From positions 186,001 to 250,000 of the forward strand of contig CAOLHI010000356.1 of assembly GCA_948474755.1 (NCBI GenBank): 64,000 bases of DNA. Direction: 5' to 3'. The notes under the pieces are model-generated. The model did no database searches. It had not been told where the DNA came from and worked only from the letters and a program-made list of their open reading frames with translations. This stretch comes from Ctenosaura bakeri (Eukaryota > Chordata > Lepidosauria > Squamata > Iguanidae). The translations under genes were made by a program, and so were the position numbers. Positions 11,732-22,014 of the stretch are shown piece by piece (the stretch's first letter is position 1; each line of letters starts with the position of its first letter).

Positions 11732-14700
11732 GGTATTGATTGAGTGCTATATTTCATGAGGAAGAAAGAGAAGTGGAAAGTTTGTACAGATGCTGAAGCA
11801 GGGCTTCTGTTTAGTCCATTCTTCCCAATATAGCTATTGACAAATGTCTGTATCAATTGCTTTTTTAAAAAAAAGTTTATTAAACTTGTAGGGTACAGGT
11901 ATGTCTTGTTTTTAATATCTTAATTTATTTTAATAGGGATAAAGCAATGCGGGGGGCAAGTAGTCACATAATGTGTCCAAGTTCCAAACAGTGTTGATTA
12001 TAACTGCCCTTTTCCCATTAATATCATAAATTTGTTATGATAGTCCCAATTTTCTATTTTAATCTCTTGATGTTAAGTTTCATTCCTTGATAATGATTTG
12101 ATAACATAATGCAAACTGGTAACTTTCAGGTCAGTAGAGTGGTAAATCTGCTCGGTTTTTTCATCTCAACTTTATTTTATTTTTTTCCCAATTTCATTAC
12201 AAAAAATATTAAAATATAACAGAAAGCAAAAAAGAGAAGAAAAAATTATTCATACAGTACAGATTTTCTGTAAGTTTTTTCCCCCATTACCTACCAAATT
12301 CTCAAATACATACCGTTTACTAGATATGTACATGTCTCTTCTTCAGAATCACACTAAATCTTCCCTTAACAGTTTCATCCTATATACAATTGTTCTATAA
12401 TTGTGTTATTTAATATACTTTCTTATTTACAACACTTCCTACTCATCCTCATTGGTTTATTTAAAGGTATAAACACACCATTATTACTGTAGCCTCTATA
12501 TCTCCACATATATTTCGAAATTTAACCTTATAATACCTTATATGCTGCATCGTTATTATTAAAGTAATAATTTTCAAATATTCCATAACAATTTCTATTT
12601 TTGCTTCAATGTTAGATCATTCATAAACTCACATTTATTTTTCTCCCTTATCTATTGAATATCAAATACTTTCTTACATTTGTTGTGCAGCTTCGCTGTT
12701 CATACTATCAATGATAACTACGTCGCCATATCTTTAAAAGAGCAATCCAGACACCTGAGGATACAGCACCTTTTATTGTCATGTGTGCTGTCATGTGCAC
12801 AAACTCATACATGTTCTGAATATGCATGCCTATAAGAGATCTTGTGACTTTGGCAGTGATGCACCTTAGGCAAACTGAAGTCAATAACACATAACCCTAA
12901 AGAGCTATTTAAAAAAGGGGTTTTTACTGAACACACAAGAATCATAATATATACTGTAATTTTCTTGTGGAATAGCAAATAGTATGGTAGTTCCTGCTAA
13001 GGTATGTAACATATAAAATATAGACAGCTATCTAATAGAGTACAATTACTTTAGAATGGGAATCTTGCAAGGCTGAGAAGTTTTTTTTTTTTTTTTAAGA
13101 TTTGGATTCTATAATATTTTCCATAATACACGTACACAGTGAGAAAGGAGGGGATGATGGATATTCTGTGATATTCAGGGAAAATACTCCCCAAATATAG
13201 ATTTTTGGGAGCAGCAGAAATTATCTTTCCTTGGTCCTGTTAGATCTTCTTGAGGGGAAGCTAGGGTGTCTTGTGATTGAAGCAGGTTAAAAAGCGGAGA
13301 GGGAGGGAGGGAAAATCCATTTTCTCTAAGCCAGGACTTTAAGGAAAATTCTCTGGCCAGGAATTCATGTTTGGTGGCAGTTTCTGAAAGAATGATCTCA
13401 ACTTGAAAGGAGTCAGATAAAGGCCTAGACAGTGATTTAGCTAGAGACCTGCAGAGTTGGAGGGCAGGCACCTTTTTTTAGGAGACAAAGCTCTTGGTTG
13501 AACAAGGACACTTCAGCTTTCTACCAGAACACTTTGTGGTCAAAGGGGGATTGCAGTCCTTCCCCAAGAACAATTTTTTACTGGGGGATGGGGAATATGG
13601 AGTCTTTATGAGGGATTTGAGGAAGGAATATTTCATGACTTTCTACTGTCTCAGAATATTGCATAGATATTATTGCTGTACTTTGACTAACATAGAAGTG
13701 TTGAAGTGTTCACCCTGTGCCCCCAAAGTGATCTTTTTATCATTTTTATTTCCTGTAATCCATTGTTTTGTAAACTGTAAGATATCATACTAGGAAAGAG
13801 AATGTTACCTGAGAGTATTTGATCGTATCTGAAAGTGTAATCAGTCAGGGCATATGTGATGGTAATATTTCATGTTCAGTACCTAGGATTTGACAAGAGA
13901 GACCTTCTCAGCTAACTCTTCTCTCTCCTTGGCCAGATAGTCAAGTGGACAGCACAGACACATCTTGTGAGATGTGTTGCACAGAAATGCAGACAGCCTG
14001 CAACACCTTGAATAGCTCCTTTAAAAGTAATAAAACCTACAGACAATTCACCCCCCAACTGACTTGGAAGGCATCACTTCTCCACTGCCGAAAAAGCCTG
14101 TAGACTTACCTCCTTATGCTGAAGAGAGGAAATACTTAACTCAGAAAACAACTGGGCTGACAGTATGGCTAATACAGAGGTAGTGGTTAAACAGCCCCCC
14201 CAAATTATAACATTATTGAGTACTTACATAGAGATATAGTTATATCCAGTTAATGAAGTAGGTGTGTTTCTGGGTTTACTTTAACACAAAATTTGGTACC
14301 AGAGGCAGAAGCAACATGGAAAGGCTAAAACCTATACCACACATAAAGAGCAACTCAACATGTTTTAGAAATCCCCTGACAAACTAACAGTATGCAGACA
14401 ATCAGGTCAGGTTAGCTGTGCATAAGTAAACAAAAACATTTTGAACCTTCTACAGACTTCCCCTAAAACATATCCAAGATAATTTTTTCTTTCACCAGCT
14501 TCCACTTTTCTTATGACTTCCATTTTGGTGAACAAATGTATAGATCTAAGCTATATATATATGGGGGGAGGATTGGTGAGGTAGGCTACTGCTGTTCCTT
14601 TTCTGACTCTTTTTCAGTTCATGCATGCTCACAGTAAGGGATTCTGGAGGCAGATGCTATTTACTTTGCTTGTTATAGGCACCTGTAGTAGGATCGGCTA

Positions 14701-15415
14701 CAGTAGACCCCACTCTTTCCCAACTCAAGCTTTATTGCATTGTTTACCACAGGCATGCTGCTGTAACCTGGCACTGAAAGTCTCCATCTGTCCTTCACCA
14801 TCCTCCCAGTGCTGATACTGGTAAAAAAAAACTTTCAGCTAGACAGAGGATAAGGAGGAAAAGTGAAGACTGAGTGGGCATGTCTTTGTAAAAAGGAGCC
14901 TCTTTGTTAAACAGCATATATCTCTATTTAGGAGATAACAGAAATAATATCTCAATTGCACCTCTTTTTGATACATTCAGGCTACAAAGCAAACAAACTT
15001 ATAGGATAGGGGGAAGTTACTCCTAGGAAAAGCTGAGAGAGGAGATCTTTTTTGAGCCTTATTTTAGTTAGAAATTAGGAAAACTAAAGGCGTTGACAGT
15101 GAAAGTACAATTACAAGGGATAAGGCATACTGTGGCCTCCTTGTCCAAAGTTATCACCCCTTTTCATTTACTCTATTCTATAATTGATCAGATCAGTCTG
15201 TTTTAGATTTCTTCAGGACTAGGCATTAAAAGGGACCCTCTTCCTGTTTAGTTTTTCTCTGGTTATCTCTCTTATATTGAAAGCTAATGAGTAGTCCAAC
15301 AAGATATCTGAAGATTCATTTTTTCCTCAAGGAGGTTTTTGGGACTGAGGTTGCCCTTCCGTTGCTATGTAATTGGCCATTTCTTCCCCAGTGAAACCTA
15401 AACCCCACAAGTAGT
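11732..15415. other. Intronic stretch, AT-rich, no gene seen
   Basis: Positions about 11860-12700 are pyrimidine- and AT-rich on the + strand (AAAGTTTATTAAACTTGTAG, later CAACTTTATTTTATTTTTTT). This could be minus-strand LINE 3' UTR material, but no coding end was found to anchor it. A 17-base T run sits at 13081-13097. Open frames at 13175-13793 on both strands have no recognisable domain. Confidence 0.5.
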
Positions 15416-15420
15416 CTTTG

Positions 15421-15832
15421 GCCCTTTCCACATGCAGGTGGGGGAACGGGGAAAGCCATGCTAAAACATGGGCTTACCTTGTTCTGTCACCGTACAGAGC
15501 AGCGTATTTCGCTGCTCTACACGCAGCAGCATCCCACAGCGTCCTCGGCGCCTGGCAGCGCCCAAAATGGTGGATTTTGACTGGCGGAGCTTCTCCACCA
15601 ATTGGAGAAACTCGCCAGCCGGAAATCCCACCCCCTGCCCGATCTGCAGGGACGCCTTTTTGCACATCTGTAAATCCATACGGGCGCTGCGATGGGGCTG
15701 CATGGGGCTGGACGCCCCGTGCCTTTGAAAAACCACATAAAATTGAGAGTAATCCACCCCAATTTGTGTAACGGTGTAGACGACCTCCGCGGAGGTTGCT
15801 CTACACTGTTTTTTAACCCCATGTGGAAAGGG
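15421..15832. mobile_element. GC-rich 412-bp MITE
   Basis: Inverted ends GCCCTTTCCACATG and CATGTGGAAAGGGC are perfect over 14 bp. They are flanked by CTTTG on both sides (15416-15420, 15833-15837). Taking one more base into each end gives GGCCC...GGGCC with a 3-bp TTT duplication. The interior is GC- and CpG-rich against an AT-rich background, which gives several overlapping open frames on both strands (15418-15901) that are compositional. The terminus resembles the GGGCCTTTCC ends of the fold-back MITEs here, so both may use a related (perhaps PIF/Harbinger-type) transposase. Confidence 0.75.
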
Positions 15833-15837
15833 CCTTT

Positions 15838-17332
15838 GTTTAGGTGCTGCTTTCAGGCTTGGAAATGTCCTCAGAAGCTGCACTAGGATGCTAGGATGCA
15901 ATTTCGATTAGAGTGAATTGATAGTTCAGATAGATCTTATTTCTTTAGGGGTGAGTTCTTGGACTACCAAGATTCCACTGAGAATGACTTTTTGAGTTCT
16001 TTTGTGGCTCTGTTGAAGAATAAGCAGAAGGCTGCTTTAGGCAAGCCTGAAGCATCACAGAACAAATTATTTAATGTAATGAGACTGTAGCAGTTAAAAA
16101 AAAAGTGAAAAGAAATTGTTTGCAGGTAGAGTCTGTTTAATAACATTTCCCTGAGCTAACGGAACTAAAAAACCTGTGTGTTCTCTTTAAGCCTTCACTA
16201 CCTTTGAGTTTTGTATCATTCACAAGGTCTTCCTTAATATCTGTGCCATCAGTTAAAGATTTCAATCACTCTGATTAATTGCTGTATAAAATCCCACTCA
16301 GTTGCAGTTCGCAGCTAAGAGCTCAAAATCTTTTGCCTTTTAGTTTCACTTTCACCTCCATTTTTTTATTTTTTAAAAGCAAATTTGCCTTTCTTTGATA
16401 TTAAGAAATGTGGAGGGTTAGTAACCTCTTTTTTTTTTAATGAACTAGCTGAAATTCTCACCTACTTTGGGATGTATTGTGAAAGGACCACTGTTCTGTA
16501 AAACATCAAACATCCATCGGGCTGATAGTTAGTAGAGAGGATGAGGATGTTCTACATTAACTTCTGTAACGAAGAAGGGACCAGTGAGGGTACAAGTCTC
16601 CAAGTCATGAATGCATGGGTGAAGAGGTTGCTGCAGAATATTTATGTCTGGCAATTAGGTTCTCTTCCTACAGTGGAACAGCGATGGTTTTTCACCCATA
16701 TCTCTTTAGACTGACAGACTGAGGGTTCTTTGGTGTTTCTGTTCTGAGATCCCCTTCATCACTCTCTGGTCACCCAGGTTTATGACCAATGATGTAGTTC
16801 AAACTGGTAGAGTTAGCATAAACACTCCACTTAAGCACTTGTAATATCGGAATCTCAGGATATTTATATGGGAGAATGAGCAGGCTCCTTGTTATTCTTT
16901 AAAGGTATTATGTTAAGCACATAATAGACAAAGATAGATATACAAGTATACACTCCCTTTAGAGGTTAACATAGACTTCCCATTGTCCAGGCACATATCT
17001 TACTGTTAATTTGACATTACATGTAAGGGGTTACACACCTTACAGCATATTAGTATCTTATAAAGTCCTATCTCATAACCAGTATGAACCTGTTTTTTGC
17101 AAGGAATGGTTCATCAGATTTCCTACGTACCTTAGCAAACATTCATTTACAGCCATTATACATTGGTCTCATGCTTGTAAGGAACTACCATCTTACCTAA
17201 TACTGGAGCATACTAACCCATATTCCACATGTGGAGGAAACACAGTGGCATTCATAGAAGATAATAAATTTCCTTGGGTGTTGCCACTCATTGCATCATC
17301 CATTATAGTTACGATGGGAATTTATCTATGTT
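15838..17332. other. Intronic stretch, no gene seen
   Basis: AT-rich sequence without recognisable repeats. The 107-codon open frame at 17011-17334 has no domain I recognise and runs into the SINE beyond it. Confidence 0.55.
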
Positions 17333-17549
17333 AGTGTAAGTGTCTTCAAGTTATGACAACCCCATGAATTTCATAGGGTTTTCTTAAGCAAGGAATTTTC
17401 AGAGGTGGTTTTGCCAGTTTCTTCCTCTGAAATATAGCCTACAGCACCTGATGTTTGTTCATTGGCAGTCTCCCATCCAGGTACTAATCAGGTCTTAGGT
17501 TAGCTTCCAATATCAGATAGGATTTGGTGCTTTAGAGTATTTAGCTGTT
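17333..17549 (-). mobile_element. 5S rRNA-derived SINE with Bov-B/Sauria-type 3' tail
   Basis: Read on the minus strand, positions 17549 to about 17436 follow the 5S rRNA gene. Its internal blocks are visible in reverse complement: GTCTCCCATCCAGGTACTAA, TTAGCTTCCAATATCAGATA and the AGCCTACAGCACC 3' end. The remainder (17435-17333) has a central part (TTGCCAGTTTCTTCCTCTGA) and a tail (GTCTTCAAGTTATGACAACC) like those of Sauria SINEs and Bov-B LINEs. The internal pol III promoter would lie in the 5S head. 5S-headed SINEs have been described in some vertebrates including squamates. This copy is diverged. Confidence 0.85.
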
Positions 17550-17560
17550 GCTGCAGACCT

Positions 17561-17780
17561 TCATGTTTTTTCCGATTTATGGTGATCGTAAGGTGAACCT
17601 GTCATGGGAGTTTTCTGTCAAGATTTGTTCAGATGGTGGGTGGCTTTTGCCTTCCTCTGAGGCTGAGAGAGTGTGACTTGCCCAAGGTCACCCTCTGGGT
17701 TGCTATGAACGAGCAGGGATTCAAACCCTGATCTTCAGAGTTGTAATCTAGTGCTCAAACCACTACACCATGCTGGTATT
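17561..17780 (-). mobile_element. tRNA-derived Sauria SINE
   Basis: In reverse complement the head contains a recognisable B-box-like GTTTGAATCCC and the AGTGGTTTGAGCAC region. The body follows with GTGACCTTGGGCAAGTCACA and CTCAGCCTCAGAGGAAGGC, then the 3' part AAATCTTGAC...TTCACCTTACGATCACC, which resembles the Bov-B end. It lies immediately 5' (on the minus strand) of the 5S-headed SINE, separated by about 11 bp. Confidence 0.88.
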
Positions 17781-20349
17781 TAGGCACTATTTATCTATCC
17801 AGATAAGAATTAAATTATTATTATAACCAGTTACAGAGGTTCTCTCTTCCTTTCTCTTACCAGCAAGGACAGCACTGTCAACATATTAGCATATTATTGT
17901 TACAGACCGTGTAACAGCGTTATCCATCTGGAGACTGAATCCATTTGGTTTGGGTTTTTTCCCCCCATGATTCAGTGGCTTCAATTTTGCAAAATATAAA
18001 CCTAAATCAACATTCACCTCATTCCAATAGAATTCTTGTCCAGTGCTTGCCAGTTTAAAATGTCTGAAGATAATTATTGACAATGCCTCTTTAAACAAAA
18101 AGTCAGAGGAGCTCCTTGTTTGCTTTTCCTCCAATCCATGAATTAACCTTTTTTTTTTTTCTGGAAGGTGGCAGGACAGCAAGTATTATAAGCAAGCATC
18201 TAGACTTTTCTAACAGGTTTTAAAATTATTTTTCAACAAGAAGCTTCAGTTTCAGTGAACAATTTTCTCCATGTCAATGAATATAGATCTTTTTTTGCCC
18301 CATCCAGCCATGAAGCGAAAATATTTTTTACCAAGGTATGGGTGAGTTAATTATTCTGACCTCAATGGATATTTGAGGGTTGGTATCTATATTGTCAGTT
18401 TCCTGTTTCAGGACTGTATTTCTTCCCATTTTGACTCATGCCACCTATAAATCCATGGCAGACTACCTTAGTATTTATATTCTTGTCAGTATTTATATTC
18501 CTCCCTCAAATTTACTTAATTACTTAGCAGTTTCACCATCTTTTTAGCAAGTCTTTTTTTTTTGCTTTTGATTATCTGATTGGTAATGGTCTTTCAAAGG
18601 CTTCATCTTTAAAACTTCTTTCCTTATGGACTTTTCAGGAAATCTAAACAATTGTTTTTCTAAACAATTAGAAAGGAAATGTCTTGGAAGTGAAGATGTT
18701 GAAAGGAGCTGTGGATTGTTTCCATTCTTTGACTAATCTTGCAAGATTTTATTAACTGATATTACTCTGTTCGTTTTGTCTTTGGAGAAACATTTCCCTT
18801 TAACTACTTACAAGTAGATATTGTAAAACCTCCTTCAACTTCACCTTGTATGCCATAGAATCTTGTTTAATTTTTTTCATGATTTTATAGGACTGCCAAA
18901 TTTAAAAAAAACTCTGGTAAAACTATCTAGATAATATTATGAATTCAAAACAAAAGTGGCCACACAATAATTTATCAAATTGATCTCCTTTTGAAAGGGT
19001 CTTAGGTTTAGACATTTTGGCTAGGAATAGTCTTACTGAATGGAAAACCATGTATTAACATTTGGGGATATTTGGGAATAGATATTGAGTAATCTTGCTG
19101 CCCTTGATTTTTCTGGGGAAAGAGAGATTGTTGATGCTTGGATTTTTATTGACGATTGGACTAATTGTTCTCTAAACTATTTTCAGAGATAAGAACTAAG
19201 TAAAAATTATCAATTAACTTGGAAATTTTCTAACAAAAGGGCAACTTAACGATTTTCAATTTAATTTTTAAAGTTATTTTTAAACAAAACTGATGTACTT
19301 AAGTTATAATGTCATCATTAATTTAGCTCCAGGACTAAATTATTAATTACTGGAATGAGAGGCAGAACTAGAAAGCTAATGAATTTTACATTTTCATGCT
19401 AGTTGTTTTTTTTAACCAAAAACTTAGTTTGCTTGAATTTTTGCAAAATTACCTATTGCTTTCCCCCCAGTCCTTCAGAGTTTGCATTTAGATTACAAAG
19501 TCAGATTGCAAGATCCAGATCACTTATTGTAGTTCATGATTAGAGTATGATGTTTTAGTTAATTCCAAGATTAAAAGAGTTTAAACCAAAAGGTTAAAAG
19601 AGTTTAAACTAAAAGGCAGTTTCAGAGGGGATGGTCTTCTTTGCATTGAGATATACCATAGAAATCCCTTGTCTGTCCCAAGAGAGTGAATTTTGAAGTT
19701 ATTAAAGGCCTAAGAATTTTTCTGGAATCTCCTTGGGAAACAGTGTGGATGGGTAAAATAGTTATGAAGATGAGAGAAAGGGAAACCAACACAATTTTGA
19801 TAGGATGGATGAGAAATTCAGGTTTTAAAAATGCATATGTCTGTTTCTCTCTCTCTCCAAAGTTTGAAATAGGAAGGAGAGTGAGTGGGAGAAAAACGAT
19901 AATTGGCATTTTGCCGCTTTTTTTCTGGTAAGTCTTTTAGTACAGAAATTTAACTTAAATTTAAATGGAATTTGATATAAATGTAATAGTTATATCTTGC
20001 CCCTTCTAACTTAAAGGTGGTTGAATCCTTTTTAAAAAGGTTATTGATTGTAACCCATTTCCACTGATTTTCCTACTTTTCCTTCTTTGATAGTTTCTCC
20101 TTCTTTTGTACATCAGCAACCTGATCTGTAGTGAAACATATGATTAATTTGATAAAGTATACTAAAGCTCCAGGAGGACTCTTTCTCCTGCCCTTCCCTG
20201 ATTGTTTAAAACAGATTCTCACTGCTGGGCTCTTGTCTTTCTAAATTGTTCACCCATATTAATTCAGTATGTTTAGTTTCTTCAGGGTGGAAATTGTCTT
20301 TGAAATGGTTTCTACTGTGTCTTTTTTAAAAGTGATTCATTTTTTTCTC
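17781..20349. other. Intronic stretch, no gene seen
   Basis: AT-rich with many short poly-T and poly-A runs. Frames at 17886-18182 (minus) and 19622-19931 (both strands) show no recognisable domain. The last part may belong to the decayed LINE that follows, but no motif is visible before 20350. Confidence 0.5.
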
Positions 20350-21225
20350 AGAATTATAGACCAATTAATTTGCTGGATAATAGATGATACTTTTCATCTT
20401 GATGTCAGAGGAGTGGATGTCAGCAGAATTTTGTATGAAGAGAAGTTGGATTTAGGAATTCCTGTTCTAGTATTAATAATTCCTATTGTTTGATCTTGCT
20501 GGGAAAATGATTTAAAATAGAGCAATACTTTTAATGGTTTATTTGTTTGTTGATTTTCATAATTTGTTGATCTGTCATCAACTTTTGATCCAAGAGATAC
20601 TAATCCTTTTGGACTAAATCGTTTGATCTTGTTATAGAGCCTAGATTGCTCATTCTGTTGTGAAGAAGCTGCAGAAGTATTACTGCAAAAATTAGACTAG
20701 TGAGGAATGGGCTTTCTCCAACAGTGAAAGACAGATGGTGTGTTCTGGCATCCTTTGTTTTTCATGTTTTTGCTAAAAAATTGGTTCAGTTGCATTTGAA
20801 CTGGATGCATGTCTACTTGACAGAAAATAGAGAGGTGAGTATTCTTTTCTGAACGTTAAATTTGACAAAGTTGGTCTTGAAAGTAAATAGAATAGCCATG
20901 ACAGAATGAACAGCTTGGTATTACTTATACTAAAAGAAAAGAGGTTGTTATTTTGTAAGCAATCCCCCATACCGATATGGTCAATTTCAAGTAACACCAT
21001 TCAGCAAGTTAAATCATTTAGTCATCTAGGGTTGTTTCTGGAACGCTTTGGAAGGCCCAGCAGGATGCCGTTTTCATCAAAACAACGTGTACTAGAGAGC
21101 GAAGTTCTAAAAGTGAAGGATTGGTTGCTTTGGCCTTTAAAATCTCTTTGTCTCAGCCTTTTTTCCCCTGTGTTATATTTTGCCAAGCCTTATCTTTTAA
21201 TCTATCTTTGGTTCAGGAGATGATC
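20350..21225 (+). pseudogene. Decayed non-LTR retrotransposon ORF2 (reverse transcriptase) fragment
   Basis: NYRPINLLDN is encoded at 20352-20381, the conserved start of the LINE reverse-transcriptase domain (usually NYRPISLL). VGFRNSCSSINN follows shortly after, equivalent to the GFR-x-G-x-ST-x-DN block. Further on, in another frame, comes a stretch at 20906-21223 with IPIWSISSNTIQQVKSFSHL, equivalent to the EQV-KSF-YLG block near the end of RT, then FAKPYLL. Several frameshifts and stops separate these blocks and no YxDD box survives, so it is inactive. The order and motifs suit a vertebrate LINE of the R4/L2-like group; exact clade not determined. The DIRS element lies about 450 bp downstream. 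Confidence 0.75.
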
Positions 21226-21682
21226 AGTAATCATTTTCCAAACAAAGTGCAGGCTCAACCTGTTTGTACACTGCTGCTCATGACCAAGTAAAAATGGATT
21301 GGCCTTCTGTTTAGGATAGAATAGAACAAAGGTTTCTGAATATTCAGAATAGAACTTAACACTTTTCAGGATAGAATGTAACACATCGTGACTATTTGTG
21401 AAATTTATGTCTCTCCCTTATATTTTCAAAGGAGAGCAGCTCCTTTACAGACATGCCAAAGAAGTGGACTTATATCCATGAAAGCACATGCAAAAATAAA
21501 AACGAGTTAGTCTGAAAAATACCACCACATTTAATTTGTCCCCCCCCTTCTCACTTCTTTTCAGCTAGAGATGCCAGTTGTCAGCTGACTCAAATCCAGC
21601 AGGTGTTTACATTTCAGGGTGCATCCAGACCAGAAAGATTTTATTTATTTTCTTTTTGATTTTGTTTTGGAGATCCATATAT
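21226..21682. other. Intronic stretch with a possible ancient repeat
   Basis: No gene. Positions about 21445-21530 (GAAGTGGACTTATATCCATG then AAAGCACATGC...GTTAGTCTG) resemble a widespread ancient vertebrate repeat of the form GAAGTGGGC...CCACGAAAGC...GTTAGTCT whose class I cannot name with certainty. The last bases abut the DIRS left terminus. Confidence 0.45.
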
Positions 21683-21855
21683 TTCTTCTTCGTGGTCTCT
21701 GTGCCTTCATACACTAGGAGCTTTAGCGCCTGCGCGGTAGCGTTCGGAAACTTCTAGAGCTTGTTCGCTTGGCGGGAACCCCTCCCCCACGCCGGTACTG
21801 CGCATGCTCCTCCCGCCGAGCAACGGTCTCTCCTCAGTTCTTTCTCGTCCGCCGC
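21683..21855. repeat. DIRS left inverted terminal repeat
   Basis: Inverted copy of 27573-27770. From GTGCCTTCATACACTAGGAG inward the two ITRs match apart from a few single-base differences and one-base indels. The outermost 20 or so bases (TTCTTCTTCGTGGTCTCT) are specific to this end and are mirrored in the ICR. The ITR is GC-rich with CTGCGCATGC near 21798, resembling an NRF1 site. This is a plausible but unproven promoter region for the element. Confidence 0.92.
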
Positions 21856-22014
21856 CGCGTACGGAAGGTTCTTTAGTTTGTTCCTCTCACGTCGTGCTTG
21901 GCTTGCTGTTTTTTCACGGTTTTACGGACTTTCGGACTGTCTTTGACCTCTCTTTCGGACTCCCCCTTCGGTTTTCGTCTTTTTGGATTTCGGAGTTTGG
22001 CGTTTCTTCGTCTT

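Noticed and set aside
15418..15901. Cluster of overlapping open frames on both strands
   Set aside because: They all lie within a GC-rich MITE with clear inverted ends; openness is compositional.
17434..17549. A real 5S rRNA gene
   Set aside because: Too diverged and fused to a SINE tail; it is a 5S-derived SINE.
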